DNA of 64,000 nt from Burkholderiales bacterium 67-32 (lineage in GTDB: Bacteria; Pseudomonadota; Gammaproteobacteria; Burkholderiales; Burkholderiaceae_B): positions 213,881 to 277,880 of the forward strand of contig MKUP01000028.1 in NCBI GenBank assembly GCA_001898625.1. Reading direction: 5' to 3'. Position 1 is the first letter of the stretch, and the number at the start of each line of letters is the position of its first letter. Shown piece by piece: positions 46,704 to 55,425 of the stretch. A program made the translations under genes and the position numbers. Below the pieces are notes generated by a model that was not told the DNA's origin, made no database searches, and was given only the letters and a program-made list of their open reading frames with translations.

Positions 46704-46746
46704 ACCTCAACAGTAGTAACAACTGCCAAATGGAGCGAGTGAGACG

Positions 46747-47922
46747 ATGAGCGCAACAGTATCGAATCAGAAAGACCAGCCGGCCGCGGGTCCGAAGCCG
46801 AAGAAATCGGTGGCCCTGTCGGGTGTGATGGCGGGCAATACCGCCTTGTGCACGGTGGGCCGCAGCGGCAACGACCTGCACTATCGCGGCTACGACATCC
46901 TGGATATCGCCGATGAGTGCGAGTTCGAGGAAATCGCCTATCTGCTGGTGCACGGCAAGCTGCCCAACCGCAACGAGCTGGCGGCCTACAAGACCAAGCT
47001 GAAGGCGCTGCGCGGGCTGCCCGCGAACGTGAAGGCGGCGCTCGAATGGCTGCCCGCGGCCAGCCATCCCATGGACGTGATGCGCACCGGCGTGTCGGCC
47101 CTGGGCTGCGTGCTGCCCGAGAAAGACGACCACAACCTGCCCGGCGCGCGCGACATCGCCGACCGGCTCATGGCCTCGCTGGGATCGATGCTGCTGTACT
47201 GGTACCACTACAGCCATCGCGGCGAGCGCATCGACGTCGACACCGACGACGACAGCATAGGCGGGCACTTCCTGCACCTGCTGCACGGCAAGCCGGCGCC
47301 CGCCTCGTGGGTGCGGGCCATGCACACCTCGCTGAACCTGTACGCCGAACACGAGTTCAACGCCTCCACCTTCACCGCCCGCGTCATCGCCGGCACCGGC
47401 TCGGACATGTATTCGGCCCTGACCGGCGCCATCGGCGCGCTGCGCGGACCCAAGCATGGCGGCGCCAACGAAGTCGCCTTCGAGGTCCAGAGCCGCTACG
47501 ACACGCCCGACGAGGCCGAGGCCGACATCCGCCGCCGCGTCGAGAACAAGGAAGTGGTGATCGGCTTCGGTCACCCCGTCTACACCGTGTCCGACCCGCG
47601 CAACCAGGTCATCAAGAGCGTGTCGCACCGCTTGTCCAAGGAGTCCGGCAACATGCGGCTGTACGAGATCGCCGAACGCCTGGAGTCGGTGATGTGGAAC
47701 GCCAAGAAGATGTTCCCCAACCTCGACTGGTTCAGCGCCGTCAGCTACCACGAGATGGGCGTCCCCACCGCCATGTTCACCCCGCTGTTCGTGATCGCCC
47801 GCACCGCGGGCTGGTCGGCCCACATCATCGAACAGCGCATCGACAACAAGATCATCCGCCCCAGCGCCAACTACACCGGCCCCGAAGACCGCAAGTTCGT
47901 GCCGCTGGCCAAGCGCAAGTAA
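46747..47922 (+). CDS. prpC: 2-methylcitrate synthase
   Basis: A 391-residue citrate-synthase-family enzyme. The N-terminal [38 protein letters not shown] and the later [17 protein letters not shown] with [14 protein letters not shown] are diagnostic; the catalytic His and Asp residues (GFGHPVY and the later [11 protein letters not shown]) are visible. It condenses propionyl-CoA with oxaloacetate. It sits between two GC-rich repeats in the prp operon. Confidence 0.95.
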   Translation: MSATVSNQKDQPAAGPKPKKSVALSGVMAGNTALCTVGRSGNDLHYRGYDILDIADECEFEEIAYLLVHGKLPNRNELAAYKTKLKALRGLPANVKAALEWLPAASHPMDVMRTGVSALGCVLPEKDDHNLPGARDIADRLMASLGSMLLYWYHYSHRGERIDVDTDDDSIGGHFLHLLHGKPAPASWVRAMHTSLNLYAEHEFNASTFTARVIAGTGSDMYSALTGAIGALRGPKHGGANEVAFEVQSRYDTPDEAEADIRRRVENKEVVIGFGHPVYTVSDPRNQVIKSVSHRLSKESGNMRLYEIAERLESVMWNAKKMFPNLDWFSAVSYHEMGVPTAMFTPLFVIARTAGWSAHIIEQRIDNKIIRPSANYTGPEDRKFVPLAKRK

Positions 47923-47978
47923 GCCGTTTCGAACAACCACCTTTCATCAACCAAACCCAGTCCGTGCCGAGCCGCCCG

Positions 47979-48057
47979 ACCCAGGGCACAGCGGATCCGG
48001 CTCCGCCGGTCCGCCAGTGCCGCCCCCTGGGGGGGCGCGCGAAGCGCGTAGGGGGGG
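47979..48057. repeat. GC-rich interspersed hairpin repeat, copy 7 (prpC–prpD)
   Basis: A forward copy identical in layout to copy 2: GACCCAGGGCACAGC, GGATCCGGCTCCGCCGGTCC, GCCCCCTGGGGGGGC and GCGCGAAGCGCG, ending TAGGGGGGG. It ends five bases before the prpD ATG, so its G run occupies the Shine-Dalgarno position. Confidence 0.9.
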
Positions 48058-48062
48058 AATCC

Positions 48063-49514
48063 ATGTCTTCCGCTATTTCCACTGTCCGTCCCAAACCCGA
48101 CCAGGTGCTGGTCGACATCGTCGACTACGTCCTGAAAAAGCGCATCACCAGCAAGCTGGCCTACGAGACCGCGCGCAACTGCCTGATCGACACCCTGGGC
48201 TGCGGCCTGGAGGCGTTGGAGTATCCGGCCTGCACCAAGCTGCTCGGACCCATCGTGCCCGGCACCGTCGTGCCCAACGGCGCCAAGGTGCCCGGCACCC
48301 AGTTCCAGCTCGATCCCGTGCAGGCGGCCTTCAACATTGGCACCATCATCCGCTGGCTGGACTTCAACGACACCTGGCTGGCCGCCGAATGGGGCCATCC
48401 CTCGGACAACCTGGGCGGCATCCTGGCCACGGCCGACTGGCTGTCGCGCCAGGCCGTTGCCGCGGGCAAGAAACCGCTGACCATGCGTGACGTCCTGACC
48501 GCCATGATCAAGGCCCACGAGATCCAGGGCTGCATCGCGTTGGAGAACTCCTTCAACCGCGTCGGCCTGGACCACGTCGTGCTGGTCAAGGTCGCCTCCA
48601 CCGCCGTGGTCGGCCAGATGATGGGCCTGACCCGCGATGAACTGATCAACGCCGTGTCGCTGGCCTGGGTCGACGGCCAGAGCCTGCGCACCTATCGCCA
48701 CGCGCCCAACACCGGCTCGAGGAAGAGCTGGGCCGCCGGCGACGCCACCAGCCGCGCCGTGCGCCTGGCGCTGATCGCGCGCACCGGCGAAATGGGCTAC
48801 CCCTCGGTGCTGAGCGCCAAGACCTGGGGCTTCTACGACGTTCTGTTCAAGGGCCAGCCCTTCAAGTTCCAGCGCCCCTACGGCAGCTACGTGATGGAGA
48901 ACGTGCTGTTCAAGATCTCCTTCCCGGCCGAGTTCCACTCGCAGACCGCCGTCGAATGCGCGATGGACCTCCACAAGCAGTTGCAGAAGCAGGGCCGCAG
49001 CGCGGATGACATCAAGAAGATCACCATCCGCACCCACGAGGCCTGCATCCGCATCATCGACAAGAAGGGCCCGCTGGACAATCCCGCCGACCGCGACCAC
49101 TGCATCCAGTACATGGTGGCCGTGCCCATCCTGTTCGGCCGGCTGACCGCCGGCGACTACGAGGACGAGATCGCCAAGGACCCGCGCATCGACCAACTGC
49201 GCGACAAGATCGTCTGCGTCGAGGACCCCGCCTTCACCAAGGACTACCACGACCCCGAAAAGCGCTCCATCGCCAACGCGCTGACCGTGGAATTCAAGGA
49301 CGGCAAGAAACTCAAGGAAATCGTCTGCGAATACCCCATCGGCCACAAGCGCCGCCGCAAGGACGGCATCCCGCTGCTGGAAGCCAAGTTCCGGACCAAC
49401 CTGGCCCGCCGCTTCCCGACCAAGCAGCAGGACTCCATCCTGGGCGTGTCGCTGGACCAGGAGGCGCTGGAAGCCATGCCGGTGCATGAGTACGTGGATC
49501 TGTACGTGATCTGA
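48063..49514 (+). CDS. prpD: 2-methylcitrate dehydratase
   Basis: A 483-residue MmgE/PrpD-family dehydratase. [21 protein letters not shown] and [36 protein letters not shown] are characteristic PrpD sequence, as is [23 protein letters not shown]. It converts 2-methylcitrate to cis-2-methylaconitate. It is the last gene of the operon; no acnD or prpF follows, so this is the PrpD route. The only ribosome-binding site candidate is the G run of the adjacent repeat. Confidence 0.95.
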   Translation: MSSAISTVRPKPDQVLVDIVDYVLKKRITSKLAYETARNCLIDTLGCGLEALEYPACTKLLGPIVPGTVVPNGAKVPGTQFQLDPVQAAFNIGTIIRWLDFNDTWLAAEWGHPSDNLGGILATADWLSRQAVAAGKKPLTMRDVLTAMIKAHEIQGCIALENSFNRVGLDHVVLVKVASTAVVGQMMGLTRDELINAVSLAWVDGQSLRTYRHAPNTGSRKSWAAGDATSRAVRLALIARTGEMGYPSVLSAKTWGFYDVLFKGQPFKFQRPYGSYVMENVLFKISFPAEFHSQTAVECAMDLHKQLQKQGRSADDIKKITIRTHEACIRIIDKKGPLDNPADRDHCIQYMVAVPILFGRLTAGDYEDEIAKDPRIDQLRDKIVCVEDPAFTKDYHDPEKRSIANALTVEFKDGKKLKEIVCEYPIGHKRRRKDGIPLLEAKFRTNLARRFPTKQQDSILGVSLDQEALEAMPVHEYVDLYVI

Positions 49515-49559
49515 CCGGTCCCAGGTCGCGGGCGCAACTCGGTGTAGAATTGCGCCCTC

Positions 49560-49638
<79 letters not shown>

Positions 49639-49643
49639 AAGAA

Positions 49644-49830
49644 TTACTTAGGTATCAAGCACTTAACGCCACCCTTGCCGGTGGCGTTTCTTTTTTGTGC
49701 GATGCTGTTTGACCAAAAATTGACATTCTCCGCGTACGCGGCCAGGTGCGCGTACTCCTGCACCATTTCGATCCGCTCCCAGCCGCCTCGCTCTTTGAGG
49801 GCCATGAGCGGCGTACCGCGCTGAACGTGC
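49644..49830 (-). pseudogene. C-terminal remnant of a phage-type tyrosine integrase
   Basis: The minus strand encodes [19 protein letters not shown] and [13 protein letters not shown], the box II end of phage integrases, in which the Tyr of the YAHLA motif is the nucleophile. The upstream HDLRH arginine motif is degraded ([12 protein letters not shown]), and the core and N-terminal domains are missing. The remnant abuts a tRNA gene, a common integration target, so it marks an old insertion. The rest of the 500-base stretch to 50137 shows no convincing gene. Confidence 0.75.
49675..49706 (+). terminator. Rho-independent terminator after the tRNA gene
   Basis: Perfect 9-bp stem AACGCCACC/GGTGGCGTT with a CTTGCC loop, followed by TTTCTTTTTT. 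Confidence 0.9.
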
Positions 49831-50137
49831 CAGGCGGCTCGTGGCCCACGGCCGTGGTGGTCGTGCCGATGGTCCTGCGCGGTCGCGGCGGGGCATCTTC
49901 CGTTCCTTGAGCTCCGGGCGCTTCGAGGTGGTGCCGGCCGGCTGTTGCGGCACCGTGGTCCAAGACCTGGGCCTCCAGGATATCGGCCGGCGGACGGCAT
50001 GGAGTCTATGGCACGCTACGTGTTTCTTGATTCAGGCGGCAAGCGTTGTTTGGGCTTATGATCGCGCTCATATAGCAGTTATCCCGACCGGGCTTCCGGG
50101 GTATGTGCGACTCTAACGAGAATGCTAGGAGAGCGTT

Positions 50138-50388
50138 ATGGAAGTACGGATGACGCTAGAAGCTATCGCTAGCCGTGGCACTGATTCTGCGGCCTTCGGC
50201 GTTACGATCGACAGCAAGGACTATGCGGTTGTGATCACGCGAACCGCGTTAGACCTGCTGGATCCTCTTGGCGGGAGCTTTGAAGAGAAAAAAACGCGTC
50301 TGCAGATCGTCTTAAGGAGGCAATCCTGGCGAAGTCTTGTGCGTTTAATAGCAACACAGTCATTCTGGACTCTCGAGACATTCAGTAG
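50138..50388 (+). pseudogene. Small hypothetical protein interrupted or recoded by a -1 shift at an A7 run
   Basis: A 52-codon frame (MEVRMTLEAIASRG, then FGVTIDSKDYAVVITRTALDLLDP) starts at an ATG after an AGGAGAGCG site. It meets seven A residues at 50288–50294. In the zero frame the reading continues into an unlike C-terminus, whereas a -1 shift gives KKNASADRLKEAILAKSCA and ends VILDSRDIQ at a stop at 50386. The shifted 83-residue product looks like a normal small protein of a family with a V.ID.KDY and VILDS pattern (possibly DUF1488-like, uncertain). It could be a pseudogene, a sequencing error or genuine frameshifting. Confidence 0.5.
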
Positions 50389-50478
50389 GGCAGTCGCCAT
50401 GGCGATGACTTTCAGCACTCAATCCCTTCCCGCAGGGGCGAACCTACATGCCGTATCCTGGGCACAGAATTTTTGACC

Positions 50479-50637
50479 ATGCTCGACGGCCCCCATAACT
50501 CTTCCTGCTGGCGTGAACGGATTTCTTCGCTGGAGGGTGGGCTGTTGCTTCTCTATGTCGTGCTGATCGCATTGATCGCACTGTGGTTCGGTGGCTGTTG
50601 GCTGTGGGACTACATCAGCGCCACCACGATCGACTAG
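50479..50637 (+). CDS. Small membrane protein, 52 residues
   Basis: A short frame with a single strongly hydrophobic stretch: GGLLLLYVVLIALIALWFGGC, followed by WLWDYISATTID. A recognisable Shine-Dalgarno is absent. It may be real or antisense to an unsupported minus-strand frame. Function unknown. Confidence 0.4.
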   Translation: MLDGPHNSSCWRERISSLEGGLLLLYVVLIALIALWFGGCWLWDYISATTID

Positions 50638-50923
50638 TGATGCGGTTTCAGCGGTGATGCGCTGCATAGCGGCTTCGATTGCTGCGTCCCATTCAAGGGC
50701 GGTTGGAGGCCTGGTTTCACCGACTACGTTTGGGAGCGTCGCGGGCAATAGCCTGCTTGAACTCGTCGTTCTCGGCGATCATGGCTTCACTCCAGGCCCG
50801 ATGCCGTGTCGCATTCAGTGTATCCCCATTGGCGGTCGGTGCCTGTTGGCTAGCCGAAGAGGAGTGCGCCAAGCTGTTGGCATAGCCTGGCGGGTGCGGT
50901 TCAAGTGTCGTGCGAGGTAGAGG
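50638..50923. other. Accessory stretch without a confident gene
   Basis: Both strands contain short open frames (for example one on the minus strand with WSEAMIAENDEFKQAIARDA ending at 50717). None has a convincing start, Shine-Dalgarno and length together. The composition is less GC-rich than the rest of the window and may be decayed mobile DNA. Confidence 0.4.
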
Positions 50924-51352
50924 ATGACCACGAAGTTCAACTGGTGGGCGCTTGGTATAGGGCTTGAGGCGGCGCTACTTGCCTTGGTGCCGACGATGCT
51001 GCTGCTCCCCCTTCTGCCAATTGTGGCAACCTCAGTGGTTCTCGGCGTCTATACCTTGTTCGGGGCTGGCGACGAAGACCCGAGGTCCGTTGCCATCCTC
51101 GTCTTGACAGCTGTGGCCGCGACTTGGTCACTAATCCAATATTGGATTCTGGCGGTGGCGACTGCGAAGGGGTGCCAGTACCGATTCGGGTTTAGCTTTT
51201 GGCTTGCCGCCATCGGTTCGACCGCACTGATGGTCACGTTTAGGGAGGGGGGGCTATTCGGGCTCCCTACGGCGATCGGAGCGGTGCATTTCACCGCGAT
51301 TCAGTTGCTTTGGCGCCGGAGGGAAGCAATGGCCCAAGCTGATTCGTCTTGA
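50924..51352 (+). CDS. Hypothetical polytopic membrane protein
   Basis: A 142-residue protein with four likely membrane helices: LEAALLALVPTMLLLPLLP, IVATSVVLGVYTLF, VAILVLTAVAATWSLIQYWIL, and the FWLAAIGSTALMV region. The ATG follows GAGGTAGAGG at good distance. No family recognised. It lies in the accessory patch next to the NYN-domain gene. Confidence 0.6.
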   Translation: MTTKFNWWALGIGLEAALLALVPTMLLLPLLPIVATSVVLGVYTLFGAGDEDPRSVAILVLTAVAATWSLIQYWILAVATAKGCQYRFGFSFWLAAIGSTALMVTFREGGLFGLPTAIGAVHFTAIQLLWRRREAMAQADSS

Positions 51353-51490
51353 TCCCACCGAGCAAGAAACCCTGTTCGGCTGAGATGTGGTGCGTGTACA
51401 GGCGCAACACTCCGCGCGCGATCAGTATAGGGATCCTCTAGAAAGACTTTGGCTCAGGTGGAGCGGCGACGGATACTTTGAGGAGGTGCA

Positions 51491-52201
51491 ATGGCGAATG
51501 GTGATTCCCACAGACTTGCAGTGCTTATCGACGCAGACAATGCATCCTCAAAGATGTTGAAGGCCCTGCTAGAGGAAGTTGCGAAGTACGGTACTGCCAC
51601 AGTCAAGAGGGCTTATGGTGACTGGACTACGCAAAATCTTGTCGGCTGGAAGGATCAACTTCACCGCCATGCGGTTCAGCCGATTCAGCAGTTCGCATAT
51701 ACCCAGGGAAAAAACTCGACCGATTCGGCGTTCATTATCGATGCGATGGATTTGCTCTACGCAGGCAATGTCGATGGCTTTTGTCTGGTGTCGTCGGATA
51801 GTGACTTCACTAGGTTGGCGACCAGGTTGAGGGAAGCTGGGAAGATGGTCTACGGACTAGGAGAGAAAAAGACGCCGAAGGCTTTCATTGCTGCGTGCGA
51901 CAAATTCATCTTCTTCGAGGTGTTGCAGGGGTCGCCAGAAGCGATCCCTCAAGCCGAAGAGAGCGGGGCACCTGACCTGAAACTCTTGCTCACCCAAGCG
52001 ATTCAGAGTACTGCCCGCGAAACTGGTTGGGCGTCGTTGGCTGCTGTCGGTAGCTACATTGGCAAGAACAACGCGTCCTTTGATCCCCGAAACTACGGCT
52101 TTCCTAAGCTAGGTGAGCTGGTGCGGGGGCAGCCTTATATCGAGGTCAACGAAACGGGTGAACCTGGCGGTATGACCCATCTGCACGTTCGCATTCGCTA
52201 A
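51491..52201 (+). CDS. NYN (PIN-like) domain protein with C-terminal OST-HTH/LOTUS domain
   Basis: A 236-residue protein. The N-terminal NYN domain (LAVLIDADNASSKMLKALLEEVA, then KNSTDSAFIIDAMDLLYAGNVDGFCLVSSDSDFTRLATRLRE) carries the aspartates of the PIN-like nuclease site. The C-terminal part (DLKLLLTQAIQSTARETGWASLAAVGSYIGKNN, FDPRNYGFPKLGELV) is an OST-HTH/LOTUS domain that in other proteins binds RNA. This is the DUF88/LabA-like NYN–LOTUS architecture, presumably an RNase or RNA-binding regulator. A strong GAGGAGG ribosome-binding site precedes the ATG. Confidence 0.9.
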   Translation: MANGDSHRLAVLIDADNASSKMLKALLEEVAKYGTATVKRAYGDWTTQNLVGWKDQLHRHAVQPIQQFAYTQGKNSTDSAFIIDAMDLLYAGNVDGFCLVSSDSDFTRLATRLREAGKMVYGLGEKKTPKAFIAACDKFIFFEVLQGSPEAIPQAEESGAPDLKLLLTQAIQSTARETGWASLAAVGSYIGKNNASFDPRNYGFPKLGELVRGQPYIEVNETGEPGGMTHLHVRIR

Positions 52202-52371
52202 TGGCAGTCATCGGGGCTCCGGCGCTGAGGGGCGGAATGCTGGCTTTGTTGTGTCGGGCAGCCAGCGGCCCCGCATCGGCAGCCTATCCCGGTTTCGCCA
52301 TGGCGGAGGCGGGTACTGTCTTTTGGGCCGGCCAACATCACTATACCGGCGCGCCTCCAACCTACCGCTGA
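52201..52371 (+). other. Short open frame overlapping the NYN gene stop
   Basis: A 56-codon frame (MAVIGAPALRGGMLALLC...) whose ATG shares one base with the NYN stop (TAATG). It would be translationally coupled, but its sequence is low in protein-like features and overlaps the convergent DUF4287 gene. Its coding status is doubtful. Confidence 0.25.
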
Positions 52372-52571
52372 GCCAGATACCACGCCACCAGCGCATTGGC
52401 ATGCCCATGCCCCATCTGATGCTCCGACTTCAAATGCGCCACCAGCTCCATGTGCTTGAGCGGCCCAGCCTTCTTGAGCACCTGCATCCAATGCTCGATG
52501 GGTTCGCCGTACTTCTTCTCGATCGAAGGGAAGTAAGACGCCGGACCGGTGACTTTTTCTTGGGTTGCCAT
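52362..52571 (-). CDS. DUF4287-domain protein
   Basis: A 69-residue protein: MATQEKVTGPASYFPSIEKKYGEPIEHWMQVL followed by MELVAHLKSEHQMGHGHANALV. The last segment with its His-rich HxMGHGHAN motif is the family hallmark. Function unknown. The ATG at 52571 is the family start; it ends convergently with the accessory patch. Confidence 0.85.
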   Translation of the reverse strand: MATQEKVTGPASYFPSIEKKYGEPIEHWMQVLKKAGPLKHMELVAHLKSEHQMGHGHANALVAWYLAQR

Positions 52572-52663
52572 ATTGACCTCGGTAGGATGTGTCGAGAGCC
52601 GGCCAGCCTGTGAGGCGACCGGTGCCACCGGTACGACGAATGAAGGCGGCCGGAATCGACAGC

Positions 52664-54577
52664 TTATAGGGCCGATTCCGCGTCCTGGCTCCTGTAGCCT
52701 CGCGCCAGCCATCCTGCGGCCAACTCATCCCCACTCAGCGCCGGCGAAAAATAAAACCCCTGTCCCAAGGTAAACCCGATCTCCCGCAACTGGTTCCGCT
52801 GGGTCTCGGTCTCGATGCCTTCGGCCACCATGTCCAGGTGCATCGCGCTTCCCAATCCGTAGATCGCCTGGCAGACGATTTCCGCATCGTCGCTGGCGCC
52901 CAGATCGTCGATGACGCTCTTGTCGATCTTGATGCAGTCGAACGGCAGGGCTTTCAGGTGGCCGATGTTCGAGGCGCCACTGCCGAAATCGTCCAGGGAC
53001 AGCGGGAAGCCCAGGGCCTTGAGGCGGTTGAGTACGTTGATGGACAGGTTGGGGTTCGTCATGACGGAGGATTCCGTCAGTTCGAACTCGATCTGCGAGG
53101 GGCTCAGGCCGTGGTCCAGCACGCAGCGCAATGATTTCTCGGGAAAGTCGTCGTCCAGCAGTTGTTTCGCGGAAAGGTTGACGGCCGTTACCGGCGGGGT
53201 GAAGCCGCGCCGGCGCCACGCGACGAGTTGGCGGCAGGTTTCCTGGAGCACCCAGTCACCCAGCGGGACGATCAGGCCGGAGCTTTCGGCCACGGGAATG
53301 AACTCGTCGGGAGCCACCTTGCCCAAGGCGGGCGAATGCCAGCGGCATAGTGCCTCGACGCCGTGGAGCTTGCCGGTGTCCAGGTGGACCTTGGGCTGGT
53401 ATTGCAGAAGGAATTCGTTGCCGGTCTCGACCGCGCGCCGCAGCTCCACCTCCAGCTTCATGGGGCGGACGGCTTGTACGACGGTATTTTCGTCGTAGAC
53501 CTGCAGCCGGTTTTCTCCCAGCGTGATGGAGCGCGCCAGGGCCTGGTTGCCGTGCGCGATGAGTGTCTCCAGGGCATCGTGGTCGCCCGAGGACGAGCTG
53601 ATGCCTATGTTCAGGCTCAGGTGCAGGTCGCGGCCATGGGAGTGGAAGGGGCGACGGAAGGCGGCGAAGACGTCGTCGACCAGCGTGACGGTCTCGTCCA
53701 GGGGATCGGCCATGACGAACAGGCCGAAGGTGCCGTCGTCGAAGCGTGCCAGGGTGGGGTTCTTCACCACGACCTCGAGCCTGCGGGCCGCGTCGGTCAG
53801 CAGGGATTCGGACAGGCGCGGGCCCAGCGTCACGCTGACGTTGCGCAGCCGGCGGATGGAGATGAGCAGCACGGCGATCTTGTCGTCGGACCCAGCGAGT
53901 TTTCGAAGCGCGGCATCCAGTTCGAGCCAGAAGCCGGCCCGGTTCAGGAGGCCGGAGGCGCGATCCCGGACCAGCAGCGTCCTGACCAGGTCCTGCTGTT
54001 CGTTGAGTTTGAGGCCCAGGTTGGTCTTCTGCTGGATGAGTATCAGCATGCCCCCCGCGATCATGGTTACGCAGAACTGGGAGAGCGGCATGACGATCAG
54101 CAGCGATCCGTGTACCTGGGCCAGCCACAGCGCGCCGGCCTGGTTCAGCGAGGCCCAGGCGCCCATCGTGGCGAGGGCGCGCGCCGAGACCGCGCCGGGC
54201 TCGGGCACCAGGGTACGCCAGCGCGCCAGGGCGACGATGCCGAGGAAGATGGTGGCCAGGACGGCCACGCCTATGGGCGCCGCGGGGCCGCCTATCCAGA
54301 GGCGGGTGATGGCGCCGATGGCCAGGGACACGACCGCGGGGATGGGGCCGCCGAAAAGGTAGGCCAGCACCAGGATGGCGCCCCGCATGTCGGCAATCGT
54401 GTGTTGGCCGTGGTGGACCGAGGACATCATGGCCAGCCACATCGCGGCGCCGAACAGCACCGACATGTGGAGGTTCCCCTGCCTGCCGCCGGGCAGCCAT
54501 GCCCTGAGCGCGACGTAGACCGACGTCAGCGCGATCGGAGTCAAGGCGGACAAAAGTAGGGGGAACAGGGTGTTCAT
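52664..54577 (-). CDS. c-di-GMP phosphodiesterase: membrane sensor, degenerate GGDEF and EAL domains
   Basis: A 637-residue protein. The N-terminus has about six membrane segments with LYT/YhcK-type sequence (GAILVLAYLFGGPIPAVVSLAIGAITR). The GGDEF region is degenerate: the active motif is replaced by FDDGTFGLF, so cyclase activity is not expected. The EAL domain is intact, with GVEALCRWHSP, AVNLSAKQLL, ELTESSVM, SLDDFGSG, IKIDKS and VAEGIET. It therefore probably degrades c-di-GMP in response to a signal sensed in the membrane. Confidence 0.92.
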   Translation of the reverse strand: MNTLFPLLLSALTPIALTSVYVALRAWLPGGRQGNLHMSVLFGAAMWLAMMSSVHHGQHTIADMRGAILVLAYLFGGPIPAVVSLAIGAITRLWIGGPAAPIGVAVLATIFLGIVALARWRTLVPEPGAVSARALATMGAWASLNQAGALWLAQVHGSLLIVMPLSQFCVTMIAGGMLILIQQKTNLGLKLNEQQDLVRTLLVRDRASGLLNRAGFWLELDAALRKLAGSDDKIAVLLISIRRLRNVSVTLGPRLSESLLTDAARRLEVVVKNPTLARFDDGTFGLFVMADPLDETVTLVDDVFAAFRRPFHSHGRDLHLSLNIGISSSSGDHDALETLIAHGNQALARSITLGENRLQVYDENTVVQAVRPMKLEVELRRAVETGNEFLLQYQPKVHLDTGKLHGVEALCRWHSPALGKVAPDEFIPVAESSGLIVPLGDWVLQETCRQLVAWRRRGFTPPVTAVNLSAKQLLDDDFPEKSLRCVLDHGLSPSQIEFELTESSVMTNPNLSINVLNRLKALGFPLSLDDFGSGASNIGHLKALPFDCIKIDKSVIDDLGASDDAEIVCQAIYGLGSAMHLDMVAEGIETETQRNQLREIGFTLGQGFYFSPALSGDELAAGWLARGYRSQDAESAL

Positions 54578-54695
54578 ACGTTCCCGCGCGGAAGGTGCGA
54601 CTCCTCACCCTTCGCGCGGCGGATTACGGTCTGGCCTCAAAAGTGTAATCGCATAATCGATCCTGGACGTGGTGGAACGGTATTGTCAGGAACCC

Positions 54696-55397
54696 TTATC
54701 TTGGTCCCCCCTGGACGCCGGTTTCCTTCCTCCACAGGTCGTCCCGCGGCATGCTGGGATTGGCCGGCCGCCGGTCGTAGTAGGGAATCAGCGGTACGTA
54801 CAGGCCGTAGAGGCGGCGCAGCTCGCCGATGGGTTCGTCGTGTTCGTCCACCCGCAGGTCGACCCAGGCGTAGGATTTCCTGTTGTGCACCAGTAGCGCG
54901 GCGGAGTGCTGGCCGGCCACCTGGCCGCCGGCGTCGCGCGCCGCTTCCAGCACGCAAACCAGGCGGTCGGCCAGCTCCAGGTCGGCGTGCCGCTCGAAGG
55001 CGTCGGACATGGCGGTGAGTGTGCGCTCGCTGGTCAGGCGGTTGCCCAGCACGGCATAGTCCTGTTTGGCGATGTGGCCCTTCCAGTCTTCGTTGTCCTG
55101 GCCGGTTACGGCGGCGGTCCGGCCGTCCTTGTCGATGACGGCGATCTGCCGCCAGGCGATGTTGTCTTCCCCGTCGCTTTCGATGATGTCGTTCAGCACT
55201 TTCCGGGCGGAATAGCCCTGTTCCAGCAGCGACAGGCCCAGCAGTCCCAGGCGGGGGTCGCCGTTGGCCTGCACGACGAGCCCGCCGATGCCGGGCCGCA
55301 GGAACGGGCACTTGGCGCCGATGGCCATGGGGCGCGTGGCGATGGCGATGCCGAACATGCCTGTGCGCGGGCAGCGGGCGATCACGGAAAACGTCAT
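54696..55397 (-). CDS. DUF1028-family protein (Ntn-hydrolase-like)
   Basis: A 233-residue protein: MTFSVIARCPRTGMFGIAIATRPMAIGAKCPFLRPGIGGLVVQANGDPRLG at the start and the VTGQDNEDWKGHIAKQDYAVLGN segment are DUF1028 hallmarks. Members are proposed hydrolases with an N-terminal nucleophile-like fold; the function is unproven. The ATG at 55397 starts the conserved region. It is downstream of a Bug receptor and of a GntR gene in the same direction, suggesting one catabolic operon. Confidence 0.88.
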   Translation of the reverse strand: MTFSVIARCPRTGMFGIAIATRPMAIGAKCPFLRPGIGGLVVQANGDPRLGLLGLSLLEQGYSARKVLNDIIESDGEDNIAWRQIAVIDKDGRTAAVTGQDNEDWKGHIAKQDYAVLGNRLTSERTLTAMSDAFERHADLELADRLVCVLEAARDAGGQVAGQHSAALLVHNRKSYAWVDLRVDEHDEPIGELRRLYGLYVPLIPYYDRRPANPSMPRDDLWRKETGVQGGPR

Positions 55398-55425
55398 GGA
55401 TACCTCCTTGGGGATGGGGTGGTGG

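Noticed and set aside
50419..50748. Minus-strand open frame antisense to the small membrane ORF
   Set aside because: No Shine-Dalgarno and poor protein-like character; cannot be told from chance in this AT-richer patch.
51430..51442. GGGATCCTCTAGA resembling a cloning-vector polylinker
   Set aside because: Only 13 bases match, with no flanking vector sequence; it is probably coincidence, though a contaminant join cannot be fully excluded.
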